A stretch of 64,000 bases of DNA from JACQAP01 sp035275265 (GCA_035275265.1 DATENC010000021.1:1-64000), one strand, 5' to 3'; positions 26,028 through 34,980 are shown, counted from the first letter of the stretch. Notes: generated from the letters alone by a model not told the origin. A program made the numbers and translations.

Positions 26028-28139
26028 ATGAGGCTTCGACGACTCGCGCTTACTTCGAGCCTCGGGCTGATTGCCCTTGCCGTAGTCGCGTTCGTGGCGG
26101 CGCGATTTATCGCACCGTCCGAGCTGCAGTGGCGTTTGCGAGTCGTGGAAGCCAAAGTTCGTGGCGATTTGGGGGAGATCCCGCTTCGCAATCTGATCGC
26201 CTGGCTGGCGCCTGGTAGCCCTGTCTATCTGGCGTCAGTCGCGGAGCAACCGAATCTTCTAGTTTCCATCAAGAATGGACTGACCAAGTCCGACGACATC
26301 GCGCGTGGAAAGCTCCTGTACCTCCGGCACTGTGGTCAATGTCACGGCGAAGGCGGCCACGGCAACTCCGGCCCGAACCTTCTCAGTTCGGTGTCAAACA
26401 AGGCGGACTGGTCGTTCTTCTCGACCGCAAAATGGGGCATGCCGGGCACGTCGATGCAAGCGCAACCGCTGAGCGAATCTCAGATCTGGCAAGTCCACGC
26501 GTACCTGCGCAAGGAAGCTCTCACCGCCTTCGGCCAGCCGAACGCCGGCGGAGAGAAAGCCGCCGCCCGACCTGTCGTCGAGGTCGATCTGCGGCGGATC
26601 GTCGAGACCGATAAGACCCCGGGGCAGTGGTTCACCTACGCCGGAAACTACGCGGGCCACAGACATAGCCCGCTCACGCAGCTCACCAAGAACAATGTCA
26701 AGAGCCTTCGGCTTGCATGGGTCGCGCAGCTGCGGCAGATCGATCGAGAGCTGGAGGGTTCGCCCATCGTCGCCGACGGCGTCATGTTTGTCTCGGAATC
26801 GCGCGACGGCGTGGTCGCGCTCGACGCAAGAACTGGCGAGGTGATCTGGACGTATCGACGCCCGGTTCCCGATGGGCTGCCCCTTTGCTGCGGCATGCCG
26901 AACCGTGGGGTGGCAGTGCTTGGGCAGACCATTTTCGTGGCCACAATCGATTCTTTCCTGGTCGCACTCGACGCCAACACCGGCAAGCAGCGCTGGATTG
27001 CCAAGGTCGCCGACTACCGCGATGGGTACACCATGACCGGCGCACCGCTCGCGTTGGGAGATCGTGTCGTGGTAGGCGTCGCCGGTGGCGAATTCGGCAT
27101 CCGGGGGTTTGTGGTCGCATTCGACGCTGCCGAAGGACGGCCGCTCTGGAAATTTCACACCGTTCCCGGTCCGGGCGAGGCGGGCCACGACACCTGGACA
27201 GGCGACGTCTGGAAAACCGGCGGCGCCCCCACCTGGACGGTCGGAGCCTACGACGAACAGGAGGACACTATCTTCTGGGGCACCGGCAATCCTTCACCTG
27301 TGTTTCAGGCCAGCGCGCGGCCCGGGGACAATCTTTTCACCAACAGCGTTGTCGCGATCGAAGGAAAGACCGGTCGATTGAAGTGGTTCTACCAGTTCAC
27401 CCCTGCCGACGAACATGACTGGGATTCGAACCAGCAACCCATCCTCGCGGACATTGGCTGGCTGGGCCGGAAACGATCGGTCGTGCTCTGGGCAAACCGG
27501 AACGCCTTCTTCTATGCTTTGGACCGGAAAACGGGGGAGTTCCTGTTTGCAAAACCCTTTGTGAAACAGACCTGGAATCTGGGATTCGACGTCAAAGGCC
27601 GTCCGCGCGTAGCGGGTAGCGCGCGGCCGAGCGCTTCGGGTGCTCTGGTATGGCCGGCCATCATGGCGGCGACCAACTGGTGGCCGCCTTCATACGACCA
27701 TTCAAGGCAACTGGTATTCGTGCCTTGTTCCGACGCCGCCGGGACCTACTTCCAGTCCGAGCAAGTTAAGTTCAGGAAAGGCGAACGCTTCGACGGAAGC
27801 GCGGCCGCCTACTACGCGAAGAATCTGCCGTCAACGGCGTACGTCAAGGCCATCGATGCCCAAACGGGAGAGGTGCGTTGGCAGACGGTGCTCGAATCGG
27901 GATCGGATGACTTCGTTTGGACGGTCGGCGGAGTCCTATCCACGAGAGGCGGACTTGTTTTCGCGGGCTATCGGGATATCCTGCGCGCCTTTGATGCCGA
28001 TACCGGAAAGGTTCTCTGGAAGGTCAACCTCGGAGGCCGCGTTCGCGGCTCCCCGATATCTTTCTCGCTTGACGGCAGGCAATATATTGCGGTTACAGCC
28101 GGACACGCGATGTTCGCGTTCCTCCTGCCTGGCGTGTAG
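26028..28139 (+). CDS. PQQ-dependent dehydrogenase with N-terminal cytochrome c domain
   Basis: A 703-residue protein from ATG 26028 (GTG 26019 is an alternative). A signal or anchor segment (about 10-27) is followed by a class I cytochrome c domain with CGQCH at 102-106 and a Met ligand candidate in WGMPGTSM. From about 195 an eight-bladed quinoprotein propeller begins. It has the vicinal disulfide pair CC (287-288, PLCCGMPNRG) and ARPGDNLFTNS with the catalytic-Asp position at 434, both hallmarks of PQQ alcohol dehydrogenases. It should oxidise an alcohol, aldehyde or sugar in the periplasm. The cytochrome domain is N-terminal, unlike typical quinohemoprotein ADHs where it is C-terminal. 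Its link to polysaccharide synthesis is not known. Confidence 0.85.
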   Translation: MRLRRLALTSSLGLIALAVVAFVAARFIAPSELQWRLRVVEAKVRGDLGEIPLRNLIAWLAPGSPVYLASVAEQPNLLVSIKNGLTKSDDIARGKLLYLRHCGQCHGEGGHGNSGPNLLSSVSNKADWSFFSTAKWGMPGTSMQAQPLSESQIWQVHAYLRKEALTAFGQPNAGGEKAAARPVVEVDLRRIVETDKTPGQWFTYAGNYAGHRHSPLTQLTKNNVKSLRLAWVAQLRQIDRELEGSPIVADGVMFVSESRDGVVALDARTGEVIWTYRRPVPDGLPLCCGMPNRGVAVLGQTIFVATIDSFLVALDANTGKQRWIAKVADYRDGYTMTGAPLALGDRVVVGVAGGEFGIRGFVVAFDAAEGRPLWKFHTVPGPGEAGHDTWTGDVWKTGGAPTWTVGAYDEQEDTIFWGTGNPSPVFQASARPGDNLFTNSVVAIEGKTGRLKWFYQFTPADEHDWDSNQQPILADIGWLGRKRSVVLWANRNAFFYALDRKTGEFLFAKPFVKQTWNLGFDVKGRPRVAGSARPSASGALVWPAIMAATNWWPPSYDHSRQLVFVPCSDAAGTYFQSEQVKFRKGERFDGSAAAYYAKNLPSTAYVKAIDAQTGEVRWQTVLESGSDDFVWTVGGVLSTRGGLVFAGYRDILRAFDADTGKVLWKVNLGGRVRGSPISFSLDGRQYIAVTAGHAMFAFLLPGV

Positions 28140-28266
28140 CAGCACGCGTGGTTTCGCAACGATGTATCCGACAACTTTCCGGGCACATCAGGTACCCTTT
28201 CGTACCATTCTTGGTATAACCCTTTCCCTGACGGAGTGCGAGACGAACAGACAAACTGAACGCCCC

Positions 28267-29415
28267 ATGAAATCTCTCCTTATCAGCAGCACCTATTTCC
28301 CACCGCAAACCGGTGGGATCTCCCGCATGATGGAAGAAATCTCCGTTGCGCTGGGACCAAGGAGGGTCTCGTGCCTGACGGGGGTGCCTGAAACGCACGC
28401 AAATTCGCAGCGACTTGCGTCAATTCGCGTATATCGCAGGCCCGGCGCCTTTACCGGAAACCGGTTCACATCCAGTCTGAATTTGGCCTGGTTACTTTGC
28501 GAAATCGCCGTTCGTGACCGACCCCGGGTGCTCCAGCTTGCCACGTGCGAGGAAGGATACCTGGGATTGCAGCTGCAACGCTGGTTCAATCTGCCGTACG
28601 TTATCTACGCCCACGGTAATGAGATACTGGCGGCGATCGATTCGGTCTGGGATAGGCCGCGCGTGGCCTTGAAGAACGCCGCCTGTGTTCTGGCCAACAG
28701 CAGTTTCACTGCTGGCCTCCTGGAAAAGGCAGGGGTTGCGCCGAAAGCGATCGAAATTATTCCGCTGGGATGCGATATCGACAAATTTCGACCGCGGTCA
28801 CCGAGTCCACAACTTCGGCAAAGGATGCTGGGCGACCGGGCACAGGGACCGGTGATCTTGACCGTAGGCAATCTCGTCGAACGAAAGGGCCACGACATGG
28901 TTATCAGGTCGCTTCCCGCGGTATGTCAACGGGTACCCGATGCCTCGTATTTGATCGTGGGAGATGGCCCATTCAAGGAAAGGCTTGATAAGCTTGCAGT
29001 CGAACTCGGCGTTCGAAACCGTGTCATCTTTGCGGGTAGAGTATCGGACGACGAGCTCCCCGACATCTACGCCATGTGCGATGTTTTTGCCATGCCCAGC
29101 AGAGCACGCTTGGGTTCGTACGACGTGGAGGGATTTGGTCTGGTCTTCCTGGAAGCGGGCGCGTGCGTCAAGCCGGTTGTCGCGGGGCGCTCAGGCGGGA
29201 TCGAGGATGCGGTAGATGACGGAGTCACAGGCCTGGTTGTAGATCCCGCCGATGCGCGAGACATCGGTCAAGCGTTGGTACACCTTCTAACCAACAAGGA
29301 ATTGGGGGCTCGCCTCGGCCAGCGGGGCCGTGAACGCGTCGAGAAGAAGCACACGTGGGCCATTCTGGGTGCCCGCGTACAGGGTATTTTGGAACGAGTA
29401 GGCAACACAAGATGA
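28267..29415 (+). CDS. Glycosyltransferase family 4
   Basis: A 382-residue GT-B enzyme. The start is ATG 28267; an open frame extends far upstream but only through the preceding gene. The N-terminal motif is LLISSTYFPPQTGGI. The C-terminal half carries ILTVGNLVERKGHDMVI and the donor-binding region FGLVFLEAGACVKPVVAG with the family's E-x7-E glutamates. It transfers a sugar from a nucleotide donor to the growing lipid-linked oligosaccharide. A 127 bp gap separates it from the quinoprotein gene. Confidence 0.9.
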   Translation: MKSLLISSTYFPPQTGGISRMMEEISVALGPRRVSCLTGVPETHANSQRLASIRVYRRPGAFTGNRFTSSLNLAWLLCEIAVRDRPRVLQLATCEEGYLGLQLQRWFNLPYVIYAHGNEILAAIDSVWDRPRVALKNAACVLANSSFTAGLLEKAGVAPKAIEIIPLGCDIDKFRPRSPSPQLRQRMLGDRAQGPVILTVGNLVERKGHDMVIRSLPAVCQRVPDASYLIVGDGPFKERLDKLAVELGVRNRVIFAGRVSDDELPDIYAMCDVFAMPSRARLGSYDVEGFGLVFLEAGACVKPVVAGRSGGIEDAVDDGVTGLVVDPADARDIGQALVHLLTNKELGARLGQRGRERVEKKHTWAILGARVQGILERVGNTR

Positions 29416-29450
29416 GGCGGGCGGGACACTTTCGTTAGAGGCGTGTACCC

Positions 29451-29475
29451 GGGTGTTTCCGTGGTTATCCGTGGC
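29451..29475. repeat. Half copy of the dispersed CCGTGG-type repeat
   Basis: Between two convergent genes, GTGTTTCCGTGGTTATCCGTGGC resembles one arm of the inverted-repeat elements at 34827-34980 and 47672-47793. No clear second arm is seen nearby. It may be a degenerate remnant. Confidence 0.35.
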
Positions 29476-29492
29476 CAATATTTCTGATTTTG

Positions 29493-30353
29493 CTACAGGC
29501 CTTTGACCCACGCTTCGGTCCAACGTGCCACCTGATCGCGCCAATCGCGCCGTGCAAACGTATGGTTCGATTCGGGCAGATCGAACCGCGTAATGCGGTC
29601 GCCCGCGAGCGATCGCTGCCAGCGGCGGGATCCTGCAACAACATTCCTGAACTCCTGCGCGACGAGATCGTTTTCGCTCAGGATGAGAAGCACCCTGCCC
29701 TGGAACCTGCCTAGCGCATCTTCCATCCGGTCCGGGAGCGGCGCCTCGTCGATGGACAACTTCTCCACGTCGCGCGACGGGACACCGCGCCCCATAGCGC
29801 CAACGACGGACTGGCCGAGCGCTGCCGCAGCCTTGCGAAACTTGAATTCGCCGCGTGCCACCTTCTGCCACAGACTGGCATGGAATAGTCTCCGCAGGTA
29901 ATAGTGACGAAGATGCACGCGGGCAACCCCCTGTTCAGTGCGCACCCAAGGATTCAGCACTACCAGCCCGCTCACTCGCGAATCCTGGTGGGCATAGAAC
30001 AGTGCCGCCGAGGCCGCGTCGCAAAGACCCCATAACACGACATCTTTCAGTCCGGGCACGCATGCGAAAAACCGGTCGATTGCGCAGCGGATGTCTGCGC
30101 CCACGCTCTCGAACGTCCTTACCTCCCCATCGCTATCTCCCATACCCCGGTAGTCGAATCGCAATGTGGGGACACCGTGTTCCGCGAGATGGCGAGCCAA
30201 CAACGTAAACTGCCGATGGCTCCCCACCCGGTATTGCGGCCCGCCCACGACGATAAGCACGCCGCGTTGTGCCGACAGCGCCATGCCACTGAGCACGCCG
30301 ATCAGCGAGTCGCCTGCACAATCAAAAGCCACAACCTGTTCACTGACGGGCAT
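29493..30353 (-). CDS. Exosortase A system-associated hydrolase 1 (alpha/beta hydrolase)
   Basis: A 286-residue protein from ATG 30353; the frame is open further upstream but lacks homology there. It is an alpha/beta hydrolase whose nucleophile elbow reads WGLCDAASAA, placing Cys111 where Ser is usual. Acid and base candidates are LSENDLVAQE and ESNHTFARR. The sequence fits the hydrolase-1 family that accompanies exosortase A polysaccharide loci. A thioesterase, transacylase or aminoacyl-hydrolase role acting on carrier-bound groups is plausible, but no member is known to me with a demonstrated substrate. It is the last gene of a minus-strand group with the beta-helix protein and the degenerate asparagine-synthase homologue. 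Confidence 0.82.
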   Translation of the reverse strand: MPVSEQVVAFDCAGDSLIGVLSGMALSAQRGVLIVVGGPQYRVGSHRQFTLLARHLAEHGVPTLRFDYRGMGDSDGEVRTFESVGADIRCAIDRFFACVPGLKDVVLWGLCDAASAALFYAHQDSRVSGLVVLNPWVRTEQGVARVHLRHYYLRRLFHASLWQKVARGEFKFRKAAAALGQSVVGAMGRGVPSRDVEKLSIDEAPLPDRMEDALGRFQGRVLLILSENDLVAQEFRNVVAGSRRWQRSLAGDRITRFDLPESNHTFARRDWRDQVARWTEAWVKGL

Positions 30354-30405
30354 GATCAGCAATGCATTGCTTTCGGCACAAGCTGTGACGCGTTGAGGAA
30401 CGCAT

Positions 30406-31608
30406 TCAAGAGCGCTCCAGCGGCATTGCACCGGGGAAATTGAAATCGAGTCCAGCGCACCGCTGGGCTAACGGGTGGACATACACGCACCGCGGTTTGG
30501 CCTCGCCGTCCAGCGGCGCGAGGCGAATTTTCGGCAGCGCAATCCGTCTGCGACTTGGATGTAGCGCAAAGTCCATCGCGCTCATCGGCAATACTGCTTC
30601 GTGCCGAAGCCGCAAGTTGCCTTCAGTTCCTGATTTGATGGGCTCGAGCTTGCCTGGTCCGATGAATAGATTGTTCATCGCCCTGAGCGTAATTCCGGCT
30701 TTTCGAAGATCGACGAAAATCCCGTGATTCGGGAGTTCATCGATCAGCGTGTTGTGAACCATCTCCAGGTGATTGTCGGGCCAATGAAGGTCTTCGGCTC
30801 CGATCGAGACGACACGCGGATTTTCACTTTGTCTGCCATGCTGGATAATGTTGCCGCGGAGCAGTGATATTCCGCCCGACGGAAACTCCACCGCGTAGCT
30901 TGCCCTGCCGGAATCGTGGTCGGCAATCAGGTTGTATTCGAGAACCGAACGGCGCGCCCGGGTCTTGACGTTATGTCCGGTTACGCCATGGTGGACATAG
31001 CAATAGCGCATTGAGAAATGGTCGATCAGACCTACGTAGATATTGTGCATCCAGCGTCCGGTCCGCGTGTAGTTACGGTCCAGTTCGCAAAATTCAATCG
31101 TCAGTTCGGCGTCCGGACGGTTCGCTGTCAGGATGGCAGTTTCGTTGTCACGAAAAACGCATTGCCGAACTGTGAGTCTTTTTCCCTCGGCACGAATTCC
31201 GGCGCCATTGTCGTCCTCGACTTTGCAGCCCTCGAAAAGCAGGTTGACTACTTCCACATTGTCACCCTGGATCACCCAGATCGCCTTGCCTTGCGCGCTG
31301 GCTCCGTCCGCCAGCAGGGATGGTTTTCCGCCGATCCCCACCAAACGCAGTCCGGACTGCGGCCAGACGGCCACGTCTCTCAGATACTGCGCATTCTCGA
31401 TCTGAATTTCGTCACCGTCGCGCGCTATCTTGGCCGCCTCCGAAGGGCTCGCCAACGGCCGCCCCGGTCCTACGAGCAAGATGCGCCGTTCCGGCGACAA
31501 CGGCGTGTCGATTGCAGGGCGCTGATCGTCGGCCATCGATCGCGGCGCTATCCAACCGGCCGCGGCAGCAAGCGCCGATTTGATCATCATGCGGCGTGAA
31601 AGCAGCAT
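30406..31608 (-). CDS. Exported right-handed parallel beta-helix protein
   Basis: A 400-residue protein with a twin-arginine-like signal (SRRMMIKSALAAAAGW) and probable cleavage after ARSMA-type residues near 25. The body from about 90 to 330 consists of short repeats such as VEVVNLLFEGC, LTVRQCVFRDN and LTIEFCELDRN, the ladder pattern of pectate-lyase-like beta-helices. Such proteins act as polysaccharide lyases, epimerases or binding proteins. Catalytic residues cannot be assigned by eye. It lies between hydrolase 1 and the degenerate asparagine-synthase gene and would act in the periplasm during chain processing. Confidence 0.8.
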   Translation of the reverse strand: MLLSRRMMIKSALAAAAGWIAPRSMADDQRPAIDTPLSPERRILLVGPGRPLASPSEAAKIARDGDEIQIENAQYLRDVAVWPQSGLRLVGIGGKPSLLADGASAQGKAIWVIQGDNVEVVNLLFEGCKVEDDNGAGIRAEGKRLTVRQCVFRDNETAILTANRPDAELTIEFCELDRNYTRTGRWMHNIYVGLIDHFSMRYCYVHHGVTGHNVKTRARRSVLEYNLIADHDSGRASYAVEFPSGGISLLRGNIIQHGRQSENPRVVSIGAEDLHWPDNHLEMVHNTLIDELPNHGIFVDLRKAGITLRAMNNLFIGPGKLEPIKSGTEGNLRLRHEAVLPMSAMDFALHPSRRRIALPKIRLAPLDGEAKPRCVYVHPLAQRCAGLDFNFPGAMPLERS

Positions 31609-31640
31609 CTCAGTGATTCGAACCAGGCATGTCTATTGGA

Positions 31641-33455
31641 TTACTTGCCGGCAGCTGGATTGTCCGGCATTTGTGCGGCCTGTGATACCGAACGCACCGC
31701 CAGTTCAATTGTCAGCAAGCGCCGTCCGGCTAGAGACAGGCCCTGTCGTGCCGCTTGCTCGACGTAGTGGGGCAAGCGCTCGGTGGCAAATATCGTGTGC
31801 CCCGCGAGCCGCCAGCTCGTTGGATCGCGTAGCGACAATTCCTCCAGTAGCGGCGAGTCGCTACCGGTCGGGACGGATGGCGAGCGACCGCCGGCGATTT
31901 TGCTCTGGATGCGGTTGAAGTAGTGTGCCGCCACCGGCATGAACCGGTGAATGTTCGTCAGGCGTGCCGTCGTGGCCGGATAGCCATGCTCCAACGGCAG
32001 ATTGGCCAACACCGGTACCCTATCGGCCAGCAACCGGCGCACCAGCAGGCTGCGCCAGCGAGCGAGCGGCACGGCATCCAGGATCGGCATCAACACGCTG
32101 CGAAACATGAATGGCGACAAACAGGGCCAAATATGCAACGTACTCGAGCCGATGCGGCCATGCCAGCGCTGCATGCGCAAGTCGACATAAGCATGATCCA
32201 TCAGCGTGGTATTCGGCTTGCCCGCGAGCGGTGCCGCTGATCGGGCGACTACGTCACTCATATGATCGCGAAAATCCAGGCGCGCTTTTTCCTCTATGGC
32301 GCCGGCGTCGTACGGGATCGCTGCGAATCGCTTGCGCGAAACCTGCTTCGCATCCAGCGGTCTGATCGCACCCAACCACGGAAATAGCAGCTCCCACCAG
32401 TAACCACGCGCAAGCTCGCCGAAAGAACCGTTGACGCTGGCGGAAAATCCGCGTCGCGCGTGGCCCCGATGAGTCGCCGCAATTCGCGCATACTCGAACA
32501 ACTCATACTCACCGTCGGTTAGCGCCAGCGCATCCTCGGCCACCGCTGCACGCCGTTCCACTTTGGTTTCCACAGGGTAGTGAGGTATGTCGAGACTTTG
32601 GCCAATATGCTTTGAAACGATCACATCGGGTGATGTGCTTGGGCCGGACACGGTAGCGCAAAACGGGATACCGGCACCCACAAAGCCGCTTATTGCCGCG
32701 CGCGAGTCATATCCACCCGTAACGTCTGCCAGTATTTTCGGATACGAGCGGGCGATTCGCGTGGCCGAGTTGACCAACGCGTCTCCGAGCCTGGCGCTCG
32801 ACTCCTTGAGCGAAAGCGTATCCCCGTTTACTTCCTCGAAGCTCCAATAGGGTTTCTCGCTTCGTTTCAATTGCGCATCAATTGTCACGATGCGCCCGGG
32901 GCCGATCTTTCGCACGCCCTGCCAAAGGCTGCGGTCCTCGTAGATGATGCCGGAGGCCCAAAATTCCTGCGCCGCTACAGGGTCAAGGGCTCCGGCGCCC
33001 AGCGCCGCGAGAGCGCGTGCCGAAGTGCATATTGCCAATCCGCCCGGCACATCGCGAACAAACACGTGCAGGCTGCCGACAATGTCTGTCGCCATCGCGA
33101 CGCCGTGCGTGCGCGGGTCTCCGAGTACCAGAAAAAAAGCACCTTCGATATCGCGCACAACTGATTTCAGCGGTTCACGCAAACATCGCTGCAAGAGCCG
33201 CTCCGGTGACGCGGGGCCGGTGCCGGTAACTTCCACCCAGGCGCCTACGATTGCCAGGAAGACGCCGGATTCAGGGTCAATGACAAGAGCTTGGCGCGCA
33301 CCAAATTCAGGTGAGGCCACCGCCAAAGTGCACCAGTCACTCTGGGTCTGAAATGCAACCGTACAGCGGGAAAGGCGTTCGAATCTCCCCAGCAATCGGG
33401 CGAACATGCCCGATTGACAGGCATCTTTGCCGACTACAGCGAGGAGGTGCGACAT
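31641..33455 (-). CDS. Asparagine-synthase-like protein with degenerate active sites
   Basis: A 604-residue homologue of class B asparagine synthetases. The N-terminal domain begins MSHLLAVVGK and has no Cys at position 2, so glutaminase activity should be absent. The ATP-pyrophosphatase loop reads DVTGGYDSRA at 244-253 in place of SGGxDS, keeping GG and DS but not the first Ser. The sequence is otherwise full length. It may be an amide ligase that uses another amine, like beta-lactam synthetase, or it may be a non-catalytic partner. It is the first gene of a minus-strand group, divergent from the ACP gene at 33711. Confidence 0.75.
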   Translation of the reverse strand: MSHLLAVVGKDACQSGMFARLLGRFERLSRCTVAFQTQSDWCTLAVASPEFGARQALVIDPESGVFLAIVGAWVEVTGTGPASPERLLQRCLREPLKSVVRDIEGAFFLVLGDPRTHGVAMATDIVGSLHVFVRDVPGGLAICTSARALAALGAGALDPVAAQEFWASGIIYEDRSLWQGVRKIGPGRIVTIDAQLKRSEKPYWSFEEVNGDTLSLKESSARLGDALVNSATRIARSYPKILADVTGGYDSRAAISGFVGAGIPFCATVSGPSTSPDVIVSKHIGQSLDIPHYPVETKVERRAAVAEDALALTDGEYELFEYARIAATHRGHARRGFSASVNGSFGELARGYWWELLFPWLGAIRPLDAKQVSRKRFAAIPYDAGAIEEKARLDFRDHMSDVVARSAAPLAGKPNTTLMDHAYVDLRMQRWHGRIGSSTLHIWPCLSPFMFRSVLMPILDAVPLARWRSLLVRRLLADRVPVLANLPLEHGYPATTARLTNIHRFMPVAAHYFNRIQSKIAGGRSPSVPTGSDSPLLEELSLRDPTSWRLAGHTIFATERLPHYVEQAARQGLSLAGRRLLTIELAVRSVSQAAQMPDNPAAGK

Positions 33456-33625
33456 TCGTGGATTCGGTGCGTGGGGGAGCGAAACAACCCGTTCGTTGCC
33501 GAATCGGAAATTTAACCGCTCCTTTTGTCAATCTATCGCGGAGCCCAGGAGTAGTCAATCGCAATCGGGCGCACGAGTGTTTGGTGAAAAAAATCACCGG
33601 CAGCGGGGCACGCAGCCGCACTGGT

Positions 33626-33654
33626 TTGACACTCCCGGTACCCTGATGCATATT
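33626..33654 (+). promoter_or_regulatory. Candidate sigma-70 promoter for the ACP/hydrolase 2 genes
   Basis: TTGACA at 33626-33631, a 17-base spacer, then CATATT at 33649-33654 (4 of 6 to TATAAT). It lies about 55 bp before the ATG at 33711 in the divergent intergenic region. The -35 box is perfect and the spacing is ideal. Confidence 0.4.
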
Positions 33655-33710
33655 GTCGCGGGCGCGATGACCCCGACCGATAAAATGTCGCAACACTTGA
33701 GAAAATTTTC

Positions 33711-33959
33711 ATGTTGCTCGATGAAGTGAAGACAATTGTAGGCAGCGCATTGCAGATCGGCGGCCGCGTGCAGCAGATGGATGCCGCCGCGCCGCTGCTC
33801 GGTGCCGTTCCGGAACTCGACTCGATCGCGGTTGTAAGTCTGATCACGGCGCTGGAAGAGCACTTCGGTATTGCGGTCGCGGATGACGAGATTGGGGCCT
33901 CGACGTTCGAAACGCTCGCCAGCCTGACGCAATTCATAGAACGCAAGCTATCCGTATAG
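33711..33959 (+). CDS. Acyl carrier protein, exosortase A type
   Basis: An 82-residue carrier protein. The phosphopantetheine site is VPELDSIAVV with Ser38, in the centre of an otherwise helical sequence. It matches the ACP that typically sits beside hydrolase 2 in exosortase A polysaccharide loci. It presumably carries the acyl or aminoacyl group made by the ligase and decarboxylase at 46084-49049, since those lack an adjacent ACP gene of their own. Hydrolase 2 follows 20 bp downstream. Confidence 0.88.
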   Translation: MLLDEVKTIVGSALQIGGRVQQMDAAAPLLGAVPELDSIAVVSLITALEEHFGIAVADDEIGASTFETLASLTQFIERKLSV

Positions 33960-33979
33960 GCGCCGGCCTGCGGGCGGAC

Positions 33980-34798
33980 GTGTCCAGCGCATTTTTCCTT
34001 CCGGCGGAGCCGGGCAATCGATTCTGCATCTATCACCCCTCCGCGGACGGCGGCACGGGCTGCAGTTTCGTATACGCGCATCCGTTCTGCGAAGAGATGA
34101 ACAAGGCCCGCAGGATGGCGGGGCTGCAGTCCCGCAGGCTCGCTGCGGCAGGATACGCGGTGCTGCAGATCGATCTCTTTGGTTGTGGCGACAGCACCGG
34201 CGATTTTACCGACGCCAGATGGGACATTTGGAAACAAGATCTGCAAATCGCCCTCGGCTGGCTGAAATCCCGCGTGGACGGGCCCTTGGGCCTCTGGGGG
34301 TTACGGCTCGGAGCAACGCTGGCCGCAGACGTCGCCCGCGACCCGGCCGTTGGAATCGAGCAGCTTCTCTTATGGCAGCCGGTGAGCAACGGCGAACAAT
34401 TCTTGACGCAATTCCTGAGGCTGCGGCTGGCGGCCGAGATGCTTGCCGATGGAGCTGCGCAGACCGGCGTGCACGAGCTGCGGGAGACGCTTCGGCGCGG
34501 GGTGACGCTCGAAATCGCCGGCTACGATCTGGTCCCGGGATTGGCAGCGGAGATCGACGGACTCCGTCTTGCCGATCTGGTACCGGCGGTCAAGCATGTG
34601 CATTGCCTGGAAGTCACGGCGGCGGCGGAACCGAAGGTTACGCCAGCGTCCCAGCGGGCGCTGGACGCGTGGCGATCGAAGGGACTGGATGTGCGCGCGG
34701 CAGCCGTCACAGGCGAGCCTTTCTGGTCAACGATCGAGGTTACTGAGTGCACGGCGCTCCTGGCGGCAACTGAAAGCAGTCTCAAAGGCGTGCCGTGA
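33980..34798 (+). CDS. Exosortase A system-associated hydrolase 2
   Basis: A 272-residue alpha/beta-hydrolase-fold protein with GTG start 20 bp after the ACP stop. The fold markers include YAHPFCEEMNKARRM and LQIDLFGCGDSTG. The elbow reads LWGLRLGATLA, so Arg109 stands where a Ser or Cys nucleophile is expected. I believe this substitution is usual in the hydrolase-2 family, which suggests a non-hydrolytic or differently wired function. The pairing with the ACP gene suggests action on carrier-bound acyl groups or assistance to hydrolase 1. That role is an inference. Confidence 0.8.
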   Translation: MSSAFFLPAEPGNRFCIYHPSADGGTGCSFVYAHPFCEEMNKARRMAGLQSRRLAAAGYAVLQIDLFGCGDSTGDFTDARWDIWKQDLQIALGWLKSRVDGPLGLWGLRLGATLAADVARDPAVGIEQLLLWQPVSNGEQFLTQFLRLRLAAEMLADGAAQTGVHELRETLRRGVTLEIAGYDLVPGLAAEIDGLRLADLVPAVKHVHCLEVTAAAEPKVTPASQRALDAWRSKGLDVRAAAVTGEPFWSTIEVTECTALLAATESSLKGVP

Positions 34799-34826
34799 GT
34801 CACCTGCAAGTCCCAGGAATCGATTG

Positions 34827-34980
34827 AGCCACAGATACACACAGATGAACATAGAGAACATGAGTGACCGGTGTATCCATCTTTTGATTCTTGTCACGGA
34901 CTTCCGTTGGTCTTTCTCCGGCAACGAATGGCCGATCCAGGAGTAGTGAAATCCGTGTTTATCTGTGCTCATCTGTGGCT
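34827..34980. repeat. Inverted-repeat element (AGCCACAGAT arms)
   Basis: AGCCACAGAT at 34827-34836 and its exact complement ATCTGTGGCT at 34971-34980 bound a 154 bp segment. Inside each arm comes a further CACAGAT-type unit (ACACAGATGAACA on the left, the complement of CACAGATAAACACGGAT on the right). Similar CCACAGAT/ACACGGAT dispersed elements are seen in intergenic regions of many proteobacterial genomes, with no settled function. Here it fills the gap between hydrolase 2 and a glycosyltransferase gene. Confidence 0.6.

Noticed and set aside
24880..26031. Open frame of 383 codons on the plus strand opposite the SGNH gene
   Set aside because: It is antisense to a gene with signal anchor and SGNH motifs, extends over the divergent intergenic region and has no motif or ribosome site of its own.
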